From assembly GCA_004173475.1 (NCBI GenBank), contig SEBU01000001.1:1178001-1242000 (forward strand): a DNA stretch of 64,000 nucleotides, read 5' to 3'. Shown piece by piece: positions 27,179-35,499 of this stretch. The position numbers were made by a program, and so were the translations under genes. Origin of the DNA: Gammaproteobacteria bacterium. GTDB lineage: Bacteria > Pseudomonadota > Gammaproteobacteria > Pseudomonadales > Cellvibrionaceae. The notes below the pieces were generated by a model. It did no database searches and was not told the origin of the DNA. It saw only the letters and a list, made by a program, of their open reading frames with translations. Position 1 is the stretch's first letter; each line of letters opens with the position of its first letter.

Positions 27179-28186
27179 TCAGTGGGAAAATAAAATGGCA
27201 GGAGAGTGAAGAATATTTTCGATGAAGTGATGCGTTGCATCCGCACCGCCCAAGCTAAGACCGACAGCAACCAAAATACAGACGATGAATTTTAATTGCG
27301 GAAAACCCGCGTAGTGTGTGTCGTTCAACAGTTGAAAAATACGTTGCTCTAATGGCGTACCACTAAAATGACACGCACCGAAGGACGGTTCCGACGTTAA
27401 AAAACGCGCGGTTAATCGATTCACTTTAACCAAGGTCTCGGCAATAAATAAGGGATCTTTGATTTCAGCCGCAACGGTCGCGTCTGCGATTTGCTCCAAC
27501 GTTAGTTCCATCGCTTGATAAAAACGTCTGGCAACTCCCGGTAAAAAAACGCCTAGCAAGCCGCTGAATAACCATAAACGCAAGGGGTCGCGCTTAATCT
27601 GGTGAGCAAACTCGTGACGATGCACCACGGCCATTTCATCCGCATTTAAGCTCTCGGTAAGTGCGCTGCTCACCAAAACGCGTGGCCGAAACAATCCTAA
27701 GGTGAAGGCGCTGGGAATATCACTTTCTAATTGATGAACTCCATGTCGTAACTCCGCAAGACTCGTTAGCAGCTTCGAATAGCGATGATGGCGTAGTGCA
27801 CGAAATAAGGTTTTACCCAAGCTCCAAGCAATGAGTGCGGCAAATAGAAAAGCGCTGAATCCTTGCCAGCTCATAAGGATAAATACTGGCGGGTGAGCCC
27901 AGCAAAGATGGCCGTGGTCTTTGCCGTGAAGATGACAATGATCAAGTGAAAGCCCAAGCACATGCTCAAAGGACGGGACGAGTGTTAATACTGCAATGTA
28001 CAAGCCGGCAACGTATGGAAGTATGGCTAGGAACCATAGTAAGGCGTGGCGCACTGGCAGGCTAAAGCGTTCAATTATCTCGAACAATCGCGCCTGCATC
28101 AGCCCCACGGTCAGAGCAATAGCAACAACAGAAAACCCAAGCAGTATCCACAAATAAAGTAGTAACCCGCCTGTGCCGGTAATCAT
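27179..28186 (-). CDS. M56-family membrane metalloprotease, BlaR1/MecR1-like, with His-rich loop
   Basis: 335 residues, much shorter than BlaR1 (about 600) because the C-terminal penicillin-binding sensor is absent. There are about four membrane spans. The catalytic zinc motif HEFAH is at residues 191-195, after the family motif AFTLGLFRPRVLVSS. The loop between the second and third spans holds H83, C84, H85, H87, H91, H93, C95 and H98 within 16 residues, a likely external metal-binding site. The C-terminal tail after the last span also has histidines. The gene overlaps the BlaI-type repressor gene by 4 nt (ATGA). It is inferred to sense metal and cleave the repressor, derepressing czcCBA. 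Confidence 0.85.
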   Translation of the reverse strand: MITGTGGLLLYLWILLGFSVVAIALTVGLMQARLFEIIERFSLPVRHALLWFLAILPYVAGLYIAVLTLVPSFEHVLGLSLDHCHLHGKDHGHLCWAHPPVFILMSWQGFSAFLFAALIAWSLGKTLFRALRHHRYSKLLTSLAELRHGVHQLESDIPSAFTLGLFRPRVLVSSALTESLNADEMAVVHRHEFAHQIKRDPLRLWLFSGLLGVFLPGVARRFYQAMELTLEQIADATVAAEIKDPLFIAETLVKVNRLTARFLTSEPSFGACHFSGTPLEQRIFQLLNDTHYAGFPQLKFIVCILVAVGLSLGGADATHHFIENILHSPAILFSH

Positions 28187-28575
28187 TTTTCATCACCTTG
28201 GGTTTTCTTCTGGCGCGAGTCTTTAATTAGGGCTTCAAGGCGATCCAGGTGCGCCTCATCCAAATCAGCGGACAAGGTGACGAACGCCGATAGCAGATGA
28301 TCATGATCGGTTGAAAAATCTTGCGTGGCGGCTTTGATGAGTGCTCCGATAAAGGCTTTCTTTTCCATCGCCGGAGAATACGAAAACGCGTGACCTTGTT
28401 TTTCGCGAGTCAAAAACTTCTTTTTGTGCAATCTATCAAGCGTGCTTTGAATGGTGTTGAGGCTGCCACCGCGCGTTGTTTTGAAATGATCATGCACGCG
28501 CTTGGCATCCGCAGCACCAGTCGACCAAAGATAATTGAGCACGAGCTTTTCAAGTTCACCAAGATTCACAGGCAT
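28183..28575 (-). CDS. BlaI/MecI/CopY-family transcriptional repressor
   Basis: 130 residues with an N-terminal winged HTH (LGELEKLVLNYLWSTG, NTIQSTLDRLHKKKFL) and a C-terminal dimerisation region with a Lys-rich tail. Family members repress by binding TACA/TGTA dyads and are inactivated by the adjacent M56 protease (BlaI) or by metal (CopY). The gene overlaps the protease gene by 4 nt. A perfect TACAATTGTA lies 115 bp upstream, in the divergent promoter region shared with chrB. It likely controls czcCBA, itself and perhaps chrBA. Whether it cleaves or senses metal itself is unknown. Confidence 0.9.
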   Translation of the reverse strand: MPVNLGELEKLVLNYLWSTGAADAKRVHDHFKTTRGGSLNTIQSTLDRLHKKKFLTREKQGHAFSYSPAMEKKAFIGALIKAATQDFSTDHDHLLSAFVTLSADLDEAHLDRLEALIKDSRQKKTQGDEK

Positions 28576-28608
28576 TCTCTTTTCATAAAACGCCAGAGCA
28601 TAGGGAAT

Positions 28609-28634
28609 AAAAAACCGATCCGCAATCGGTTTTT
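28609..28634. repeat. Hairpin upstream of blaI, near-copy of the czcC palindrome
   Basis: Arms AAAAACCGAT (28610-28619) and ATCGGTTTTT (28625-28634) around a 5-nt loop; on the minus strand it is followed by TTTTTT. It lies 34 bp upstream of the blaI start, so within the likely leader of the blaI transcript. The 27-base core differs at four positions from the czcC palindrome at 27107-27149. It could be an attenuator, a terminator isolating blaI from upstream transcription, or a regulator site. Confidence 0.75.
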
Positions 28635-28689
28635 AGTTGGCGATTACAACATAATTTGGTTTGAATATCTACAAAATTTGTTCTATCTC

Positions 28690-28699
28690 TACAATTGTA
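28690..28699. promoter_or_regulatory. Cop-box-like operator TACAATTGTA
   Basis: Perfect 10-bp palindrome matching the CopY operator consensus TACANNTGTA. It sits near the middle of the 223-bp space between blaI (minus strand) and chrB (plus strand), 114 bp from blaI and 99 bp from chrB. The neighbouring CopY/BlaI-type repressor is the natural candidate ligand. Confidence 0.6.
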
Positions 28700-28798
28700 A
28701 ATAATGTACTCTCTCATTTTCCCGACCAATTGGGGTAACGTCTCAGCACGCTTTAATTCAGCGGTACATCAAGCTAAGTATTCAAATAGGATTTTTAC

Positions 28799-29734
28799 AT
28801 GAATGAATGGATTGCGTTGGTGCTATCGCTACCAACCGAAAACGCCACGGTGCGCATGCGTGCCTGGCGTTCGCTGAAAGCTTCAGGCGTTGCTGTGCTG
28901 CGCGATGGAGTTTATCTATTGCCCCACCGTGAAAGCAGTGTGCAGCTGTTTGAATCTACCAAAGAAGACGTGCAAGCATCCGGTGGGACTGCCTTTATCC
29001 TTAAAGTTGGTGATGACGAAACCGCAAGTTATCCAGCGTTGTTTAACCGCACTGAAGATTTCGCCGGATTGTTATCCGAGCTGTCTATTGTTCAAGGTTC
29101 TTTAAGCACTGATGCATTACCAATCGCCATTAAACAGCTGCGTAAATTACGCAAAACTTTCGCTGCCATCGTGAGCATTGATTACTTTCCCGGAGAAGCA
29201 CAAGCGCAAGCCGAAGCAGCATTGGTCAATGCCGAGTTGCAATTGAATCGCCTTGTTTCACCGGATGAACCTCATGCAATAACCGGCCAGATCGAACCAT
29301 TAGACCTAAGCCAATATCAGGGACGCACCTGGGCAACACGCAAACGCCCTTGGGTAGATCGCCTCGCCAGCGCATGGCTCATTCGTAAGTTTATCGACAC
29401 CAACGCACGGTTTATTTGGCTCGATTCGCCCATCGACTGCCCCGCTGATGCGCTTGGTTTTGATTTCGATGGCGCGACTTTCAGTCACGTGAGCAATAAG
29501 GTCACTTTTGAAGTTTTGCTAGCAAGCTTTGCACTAGATCAGCAACCTGCGTTACAGCGTTTCGGCGCTGTGGTTCATTACCTGGATGTTGGCGGTATTC
29601 AGCCCAGCGAAGCTAACGGACTTGAACAAATCCTGTGGGGGCTTCGCAATAGCATCCAGGACGACGATCAATTATTAACAACCGCAAGCAGCGTATTCGA
29701 TGCGCTATTCACTGCATTTACTGAGAAGGCATAA
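28799..29734 (+). CDS. chrB: Chromate-resistance regulator ChrB
   Basis: 311 residues, full length. The N-terminal domain begins MNEWIALVLSLPTENATVRM, typical of ChrB_N, and the C-terminal domain contains ATRKRPWVDRLASAWLIRKF, the ChrB_C signature. AGGA lies about 8 nt upstream of the ATG. ChrB regulates chrA expression in response to chromate, and the related protein is needed for full resistance. It is divergent from the blaI gene and directly precedes chrA. A shared operator in the intergenic region may put it under the same repressor as the Czc genes, as well as under chromate. Confidence 0.95.
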   Translation: MNEWIALVLSLPTENATVRMRAWRSLKASGVAVLRDGVYLLPHRESSVQLFESTKEDVQASGGTAFILKVGDDETASYPALFNRTEDFAGLLSELSIVQGSLSTDALPIAIKQLRKLRKTFAAIVSIDYFPGEAQAQAEAALVNAELQLNRLVSPDEPHAITGQIEPLDLSQYQGRTWATRKRPWVDRLASAWLIRKFIDTNARFIWLDSPIDCPADALGFDFDGATFSHVSNKVTFEVLLASFALDQQPALQRFGAVVHYLDVGGIQPSEANGLEQILWGLRNSIQDDDQLLTTASSVFDALFTAFTEKA

Positions 29735-29739
29735 CAACA

Positions 29740-31119
29740 ATGACAACCTCCACCACAACTGCCAATCCCGCGGTGCCGGACCAGGCTCCATCGAGCGTGA
29801 CCTTTTGGGAGGCCTTTCGCTTCTGGCTAAAACTTGGCTTTATCAGCTTTGGCGGCCCAGCTGGGCAAATCTCAATCATGCACCAAGAACTCGTAGAGCG
29901 CCGTCGCTGGATTAGCGAAAAACGTTTTTTACACGCGTTGAATTACTGCATGGTTTTACCTGGACCGGAGGCGCAGCAGCTAGCGACTTATATCGGTTGG
30001 CTTATGCATCGCACATGGGGCGGGATTGTGGCTGGCGGGCTCTTTGTACTTCCGTCACTGCTTATTTTGGTGGGATTATCCTGGATATATATCGCTTATG
30101 GTGAAGTCACTTGGGTGGCGGGATTGTTCTACGGTATTAAGCCTGCGGTGACTGCCATTGTTGTCCACGCCGCACATAGAATCGGTTCGCGGGCGCTGAA
30201 AAATAATGTCTTGTGGGGCATTGCAGCGGCGGCCTTTGTGGCGATTTTTGCGATGAATATTCCGTTTCCCATCATCGTGCTTGTAGCTGCGGCCATCGGT
30301 TATTTTGGTGGCCGTTTTGCGCCCAAGTATTTCAATGCCGGTGGTGGTCACGGCAAAGCTGAAAAATCCTACGGTGCTGCGTTAATTGATGACCACACAC
30401 CTACCCCCTCCCACGCCAAATTCAGCTGGGCGCATCTCGCTAAAATCGGAATTGTAGGTGCGATACTCTGGGCAGCTCCTATGGGTTTATTGGTTGCAAC
30501 GCAAGGTTGGAGCGGCACGCTTACTCAGATGGCCTGGTTCTTTACCAAAGCTGCGTTGCTTACGTTTGGTGGTGCCTACGCAGTTTTGCCTTACGTCTAT
30601 CAAGGCGCGGTAGGCACTTATTCCTGGTTAACACCAACGCAAATGATCGACGGTTTAGCACTCGGTGAAACTACACCTGGTCCGCTCATTATGGTGGTGG
30701 CGTTCGTCGCCTTTGTCGGTGGTTATGTGAAAGCGGTTTTTGGCCCAGACATGCTGTTTGTATCAGGTGCGGTGGCCGCAACCTTAGTGACCTGGTTTAC
30801 TTTTTTGCCATCGTTTATTTTTATTTTGGCCGGTGGCCCTTTGGTCGAATCAACTCACGGCGAAATGAAATTTACTGGACCACTCACTGCCATTACCGCG
30901 GCAGTAGTGGGAGTGATTTTAAATCTCGCAATGTTCTTCGGTTATCACGTTCTTTGGCCAACTGGTTTTAACGGTAGCTTGGATTGGATGTCCGTGATTA
31001 TTGCGCTGGGTGCAGCCGTTGCGTTGTTTAAATTCAAACGCAATGTGATCCATGTAATTGGCGTGTGCGCCTTGATTGGTTTAGCTGTAAAACTGTCTGG
31101 TATCAACACATTGGTGTGA
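29740..31119 (+). CDS. chrA: Chromate efflux transporter ChrA (long form)
   Basis: 459 residues, the long two-domain (bidomain) form of the CHR family. The first CHR domain opens WEAFRFWLKLGFISFGGPAG and the second opens AWFFTKAALLTFGGAYAVLP; each has several membrane segments, about 10-12 in total. It exports chromate from the cytoplasm by proton-driven antiport. The gene follows chrB after 5 bp, almost certainly cotranscribed. The Gly-Gly-Ala-Tyr and GGPAG motifs at the domain starts are the conserved CHR motifs. Confidence 0.95.
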   Translation: MTTSTTTANPAVPDQAPSSVTFWEAFRFWLKLGFISFGGPAGQISIMHQELVERRRWISEKRFLHALNYCMVLPGPEAQQLATYIGWLMHRTWGGIVAGGLFVLPSLLILVGLSWIYIAYGEVTWVAGLFYGIKPAVTAIVVHAAHRIGSRALKNNVLWGIAAAAFVAIFAMNIPFPIIVLVAAAIGYFGGRFAPKYFNAGGGHGKAEKSYGAALIDDHTPTPSHAKFSWAHLAKIGIVGAILWAAPMGLLVATQGWSGTLTQMAWFFTKAALLTFGGAYAVLPYVYQGAVGTYSWLTPTQMIDGLALGETTPGPLIMVVAFVAFVGGYVKAVFGPDMLFVSGAVAATLVTWFTFLPSFIFILAGGPLVESTHGEMKFTGPLTAITAAVVGVILNLAMFFGYHVLWPTGFNGSLDWMSVIIALGAAVALFKFKRNVIHVIGVCALIGLAVKLSGINTLV

Positions 31120-31181
31120 AGTGAACAACAACAAAAATTCCGCGCGAACGCTCAAGGATTGATCGCGTTGCGTGCCCGTGA

Positions 31182-31754
31182 TTATGAGTACGCAAGGTGG
31201 TATTCGCTAACAATTAGCCCGCCCGAGAATGATTGTGTATTTGCCAGCGAAAGCTTGCGCAAACCAAGATCCGGTGGAGCAAAGGAGCGACCGCTTCCGA
31301 TCAATATCGGAAGAATGCGTAATCGCAGCACGTCTACTTCACCCGCACGAAATAAAGCGTCGCTCAGGGTCAGGCTACCCCAGATAATTATATTTCCCGC
31401 AAATCTTTTACGAAGCTCACGAACCGCAGCAACGCCATCACCCTTAAGAATTTCAGCGGAATTATCACTTCCCCATGGCGCTGCATCGAGCGTCGTAGAA
31501 ACAACAAATTTAGGAAGCTCGCTGATCGGAACAGCAACAGGTTCGGCCACTGGATCAGCAGATGGCCAATAGCCAGCGAACATACGGTAAGTATTTGCGC
31601 CCAGGACAATGGCAGATACTTCGGACAACATGCGTAACTGCTCGGTGTCCGCTGCATTAATCCAATCCGCATTGGCGAAAAAACCAATGCCTCCGTCTGC
31701 ATCTTCGGCGTAGCCGTCCGCACTAACAATCTGTTCTACGATGATTTTGCCCAT
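31182..31754 (-). CDS. RibD C-terminal/dihydrofolate reductase-like protein
   Basis: 190 residues from the ATG at 31754, with GAGG 6 nt upstream; the longer frame starts without a ribosome binding site. The N-terminal strand MGKIIVEQIVSADGYAED, the conserved ANTYRMFAGYW and the NIIIWGSLTLSDALFRAG segment fit the RibD_C (DHFR-like) family. Members are NADPH-dependent reductases; actual substrates of stand-alone forms are mostly unknown. It is convergent with chrA and does not share its promoter. Confidence 0.8.
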   Translation of the reverse strand: MGKIIVEQIVSADGYAEDADGGIGFFANADWINAADTEQLRMLSEVSAIVLGANTYRMFAGYWPSADPVAEPVAVPISELPKFVVSTTLDAAPWGSDNSAEILKGDGVAAVRELRKRFAGNIIIWGSLTLSDALFRAGEVDVLRLRILPILIGSGRSFAPPDLGLRKLSLANTQSFSGGLIVSEYHLAYS

Positions 31755-32091
31755 ATAATCCTCACTCGCTATCACGTTTAATCGAACGATGTTTACTTTA
31801 TTAGACAGATTAATTTTTCAGCGTAAATAATCTGAAGCACTTTGCTTTACACAAAACAGTCGAACAAGAAGGCTCCAAATCGACATGAATAATAAATAGC
31901 TAGCGCCTTATATGGGTCAACTAACGCACTGTAAAAGGCATGTCTGTATTGCCATAATGGGTTCGACTCTGTATAACAAAGCAGAGAAAACCGCCGTTAA
32001 ATCACCCTGTCTTGTACCAAATCGATTGAGCCTACCGATGAATAATCTGGTCACAACCTGGCAATTCGATAATGCTGAGCTGTAAATTATT
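31755..32091. other. 337-bp intergenic region between reductase and hydrolase genes
   Basis: Divergent promoter space, AT-rich near the middle. I see no convincing gene, terminator or repeat. A 65-codon minus-strand frame (31917-32114) overlaps the hydrolase start and looks like noise. Confidence 0.5.
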
Positions 32092-32895
32092 ATGAGTGCC
32101 AAACTACGCAACAATATTCAAATCATCGGCAAGGGCCCAACTGTAATTGTTTTCGCGCACGGCTTTGGCTGCGATCAAAATATGTGGCGATATCTCGTTC
32201 CGTCATTTCAGGATCGCTTTACTCTTGTATTGTTTGATCTGGTCGGCAGTGGAAAGTCCGACCTTTCGGCGTACGATTTTGAAAAATACAGTTCGCTACA
32301 CGGATATGCAGCAGACCTGCTGGAAATCATTAACGAAGTCGCCGATCAACCTGTCATTTTTGTAGGTCATTCTGTAAGCGCAGTTATAGGTTTATTGGCA
32401 ACTGTGGAATCGCCGGAAAAATTCAAATGTCAAATTATGGTCGGCCCATCGCCTTGTTACATAAATGACGGAGATTATATCGGCGGGTTTTCACGGGCCG
32501 ATGTTGAAGAGCTGTGTACTACCATCGACAGCAATTATTTAGGGTGGTCGAGCAATATGGCGCCCGCCATTATGGGAACACCGGAAAAGCCGGAGCTCGG
32601 AATCGAATTGACGAACAGCTTTTGTAGAACTAATCCGGAAATTGCCAAACATTTTGCGCGAGTAACTTTTTTATCCGATCATCGCGATGCTCTACAGAAA
32701 TCTATCACGCCGACATTGATACTTCAGTGCAGCGATGATTTCATAGCGCCGCGCACGGTAGGCGACTACATGCAAAAAAATATGCCGAATGCAGAATTGT
32801 GTATTATCGATAATGTCGGCCATTGCCCACATCTGAGCTCTCCCGAAGCAAGCACCCACGCTATCGAAACTTATTTAAAAAATTATTTTTGCTAA
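32092..32895 (+). CDS. RsbQ-like alpha/beta hydrolase
   Basis: 267 residues, no signal peptide. It has the oxyanion segment FAHGFGCDQNMW and the complete triad: Ser94 in VGHSVSA, Asp216 in CSDDFIAP and His244 in NVGHCPH. These patterns match the RsbQ/KAI2/D14 group, which hydrolyse or sense small hydrophobic molecules. In Bacillus, RsbQ is needed to activate the PAS phosphatase RsbP. Here it is followed 5 bp on by a PAS-containing histidine kinase, which fits the same hydrolase-plus-PAS logic. No ribosome binding site precedes its ATG clearly. Confidence 0.88.
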   Translation: MSAKLRNNIQIIGKGPTVIVFAHGFGCDQNMWRYLVPSFQDRFTLVLFDLVGSGKSDLSAYDFEKYSSLHGYAADLLEIINEVADQPVIFVGHSVSAVIGLLATVESPEKFKCQIMVGPSPCYINDGDYIGGFSRADVEELCTTIDSNYLGWSSNMAPAIMGTPEKPELGIELTNSFCRTNPEIAKHFARVTFLSDHRDALQKSITPTLILQCSDDFIAPRTVGDYMQKNMPNAELCIIDNVGHCPHLSSPEASTHAIETYLKNYFC

Positions 32896-32900
32896 ATACT

Positions 32901-34442
32901 ATGGACACGATTCCAGATCTACCATATTCGTTTGAGCATGCTGCCTGCGGCCTCGTAACGACTGACGTAAATGGAACCATTCGGCGTGCGAATGCAACCT
33001 TTCGTAATTGGCTAGGTTATTCGCTAGACGAATTAATTGAAAAGAAAAAAATACAGGACCTGTTTACCGTAGGGGGCAGGTTTTTTCACCACACTCATTG
33101 GGCTCCGCTGTTACAGCTACAAAGTTCTGTAGCAGAAATACAAATGGATTTGGTTTGCCGGGACGGTAAAACATTGCCAATGCTTATTAACGCTGTTCGA
33201 CAAAAGTATGGCGATGAAAGTTTTGATCAAATAGCGTTTTTTGTCGCGACCGAGCGAAAAAACTTTGAGCGAGAATTAATCGCTGCGCGCAAGAATTTAC
33301 ATGAAGCGAATGAACAGTTGTCGATTACGGATCGTCGTAAGGACGAATTTTTAGCAACGCTCGCTCACGAGCTTCGCAATCCGCTCGCGCCTATGCGCAA
33401 CGTTTTGGAAATTATGCGGCTCAAGGAAGCGAAAGACCCATTCATACATTGGTCTCGCGAGATGATTGAACGTCATGTCTCCCAAATGACACATTTGGTG
33501 GACGACCTGATGGAATCCGCTCGCATATCGCAGGGGCGATTGGAGCTTAGAAAACAACGGCTCAATATTGTCGACCTCGTACAAAGTGCAATCGAGTCTT
33601 CGCACTCGCTAATGAAAGAATCCAAACATACTTTCACCGTGGAGAAACCAGAATCACCGATATTTGTAGATGCAGATTCCACGCGTATTATTCAAATTAT
33701 TTCCAACTTATTAAACAACGCCGCGAAATACACTCCCGAAGGCGGCAGTATTTGCCTGCGGGTTTTTCAAGAAGATAATGAAGTAGTACTCTCCGTAATT
33801 GATTCAGGAATTGGAATTCCACCCGAACAATTATCAAATATATTCATGATGTTTTCTCAACTTACCCCCGCACTCGAACGTTCACAGGGTGGCTTGGGTA
33901 TTGGCCTCGCACTCGTTCAGGGATTAGTTAAGTTACACGGCGGAACAATCAGGGCGCACAGTGAAGGGGACGGCAAAGGAAGTGAATTTATTGTTCGATT
34001 ACCTATCTCCCAATCAGCTGCGGAGCTATCAGATTCGGTTGAAAACTCCCGTAATTTAATTGCAGAAAACAAACGCATACTGGTGGTCGATGACAATATC
34101 GATTCCGCCGAAAGTCTTGCATTACTGTTGGAATTAAACGGTCACACCACTAAAACTGCGCACGATGGAATGAGTGGACTAAAAGTAGCCGAGGACTTTA
34201 AACCTCAAGTGATCTTATTGGATATAGGTCTACCTGATATTAACGGTTACGAAGTCGCGCAACAAATTCGCCAACAACCTTGGGGTAGAACAATATTTCT
34301 TATTGCTGCAACGGGCTGGGGACAAGACAAAGACAAAGAATTAGCGGCAAGTGCAGGATTCGATAAACATCTAACAAAACCCATTGATTTTCAGCAGCTC
34401 AACTTATTACTGCAAAATATTTCAAAAAATAACGATAGCTAA
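32901..34442 (+). CDS. PAS-domain hybrid histidine kinase with receiver
   Basis: 513 residues from the ATG at 32901, just after the hydrolase gene; the longer frame from 32823 overlaps it. Order: PAS (about 10-115; GLVTTDVNGTIRRANATF), short coiled coil, HisKA with phospho-acceptor His155 in LAHELRNPLAP, HATPase with N-box NLLNNAAKYTPEGG and G-box VIDSGIGIPPEQ and GGLGIGLALVQ, then a receiver with ILVVDDN and phospho-acceptor Asp441 in LLDIGLPDI. No transmembrane segment, so it is cytoplasmic. The hydrolase next door is the likely signal source through the PAS domain. No output gene is adjacent, so its phosphotransfer partner is unknown. Confidence 0.93.
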   Translation: MDTIPDLPYSFEHAACGLVTTDVNGTIRRANATFRNWLGYSLDELIEKKKIQDLFTVGGRFFHHTHWAPLLQLQSSVAEIQMDLVCRDGKTLPMLINAVRQKYGDESFDQIAFFVATERKNFERELIAARKNLHEANEQLSITDRRKDEFLATLAHELRNPLAPMRNVLEIMRLKEAKDPFIHWSREMIERHVSQMTHLVDDLMESARISQGRLELRKQRLNIVDLVQSAIESSHSLMKESKHTFTVEKPESPIFVDADSTRIIQIISNLLNNAAKYTPEGGSICLRVFQEDNEVVLSVIDSGIGIPPEQLSNIFMMFSQLTPALERSQGGLGIGLALVQGLVKLHGGTIRAHSEGDGKGSEFIVRLPISQSAAELSDSVENSRNLIAENKRILVVDDNIDSAESLALLLELNGHTTKTAHDGMSGLKVAEDFKPQVILLDIGLPDINGYEVAQQIRQQPWGRTIFLIAATGWGQDKDKELAASAGFDKHLTKPIDFQQLNLLLQNISKNNDS

Positions 34443-34905
34443 CCTGCCCCCTAATACTGATCACTGAAATGCAAGTTGACTGATTAAATTTCAATTGAGC
34501 TAAACAGGCTAAAAATATTTTTGCTTAACATGTTCATCACGGACCTTGTCTTAAGTCCTAAGCATGCGGATCAGATTTCCTTCTGGCGCCGTATTCAGCA
34601 AGCCGATATTTATCGCCACATTAAACGGCTCGATAAAATGCATCCATAGACCAATCGAACTCAAATCCCTAACCCCTCTTTTAATAGATTCCTGCATAAA
34701 CTGTCTGAGCGAGCTTCTATCGACTATATTAGTTGTCGACTAAGTTTACATATTCAAAAAAAATTCTTATCCAGTTTTTGATAGTTGCTTGATTTGAAAG
34801 ATGTTAGCGAGCCTGGCCTACAAACTGCTTCATTTTTAATCAAACACTAAAAATATCTTTGTCGCCACAATCACTATTTTTAAATCTCTAATGGAGAATG
34901 TATTT
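34443..34905. other. 463-bp intergenic region with one short open frame
   Basis: A 39-codon plus-strand frame starts with ATG at 34530 and ends with TAG at 34649. It reads MFITDLVLSPKHADQISFW and then a basic stretch rich in Arg, Gln and His. It has no ribosome binding site and may be a gene remnant. I see no other repeat, RNA or terminator in this stretch. A GGAG at 34893 serves the next gene. Confidence 0.4.
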
Positions 34906-35499
34906 ATGCATTTTTTAAAAACTATTTTTTTCACGGCGGTTTTCAGTGCCTCATGTTCTGCTAACGCACTGTTGGTAAGCGACGTCCATGAAGTTAACGC
35001 GGCACTAATTTCCGGTGAATCAGCCGGTGTGTTTTTCAATCTTGCTGACCACGGATACAACCATCTCACCGACACGATCACCAATATCAAACTTAGCTTT
35101 GATTTTAAAGAAATCGTAGAAACAGAAGAGGATTTTGAAGATTGGTATGACATGAGTAACTGGGAATTTATTATCTTTTACTCGTGGATATTTGATGGAA
35201 GGTCCATTTATTCCGATGTAGACACAGGCATCCTTACCTTTGAATCTGGTTGGGCTAAGAATTACGACTGTCAGGCTAGCAATTCTGTTGATGGCGACGT
35301 GACTTGTTTGGAAAATCTAGACCTCAACGGTGAAATGGCAAGTTGGTTTGTGCCCTACACCGATAACTTATGGCTTGGTGAAGTTCGCCTGGATGCAGAA
35401 ATTACGCGAACTTCAGTGCCCGAGCCTGCCTCTGTTTTTTTAATGCTCATGGGTGTCATTGTTTTGGGAATACAACGCCAACGCGTTAAAAATCGCTAG
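34906..35499 (+). CDS. PEP-CTERM-sorted exported protein
   Basis: 197 residues from the ATG at 34906, with GGAG 9 nt upstream (34893-34896); an ATG at 34891 overlaps that Shine-Dalgarno and is less likely. The signal peptide ends near NALL. The C-terminus has the PEP-CTERM sorting element: VPEPAS, then a hydrophobic span of about 15 residues (VFLMLMGVIVLGI) and the basic end RQRVKNR. Such proteins are processed by an exosortase (XrtA type) coupled to EPS secretion; none is visible here. The mature region is acidic, without known domain. Confidence 0.85.
   Translation: MHFLKTIFFTAVFSASCSANALLVSDVHEVNAALISGESAGVFFNLADHGYNHLTDTITNIKLSFDFKEIVETEEDFEDWYDMSNWEFIIFYSWIFDGRSIYSDVDTGILTFESGWAKNYDCQASNSVDGDVTCLENLDLNGEMASWFVPYTDNLWLGEVRLDAEITRTSVPEPASVFLMLMGVIVLGIQRQRVKNR

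Noticed and set aside
31159-31572. 137-codon plus-strand frame over the RibD-like reductase gene
   Set aside because: Antisense to a recognisable family member; Ser/Arg/Thr-rich shadow sequence.
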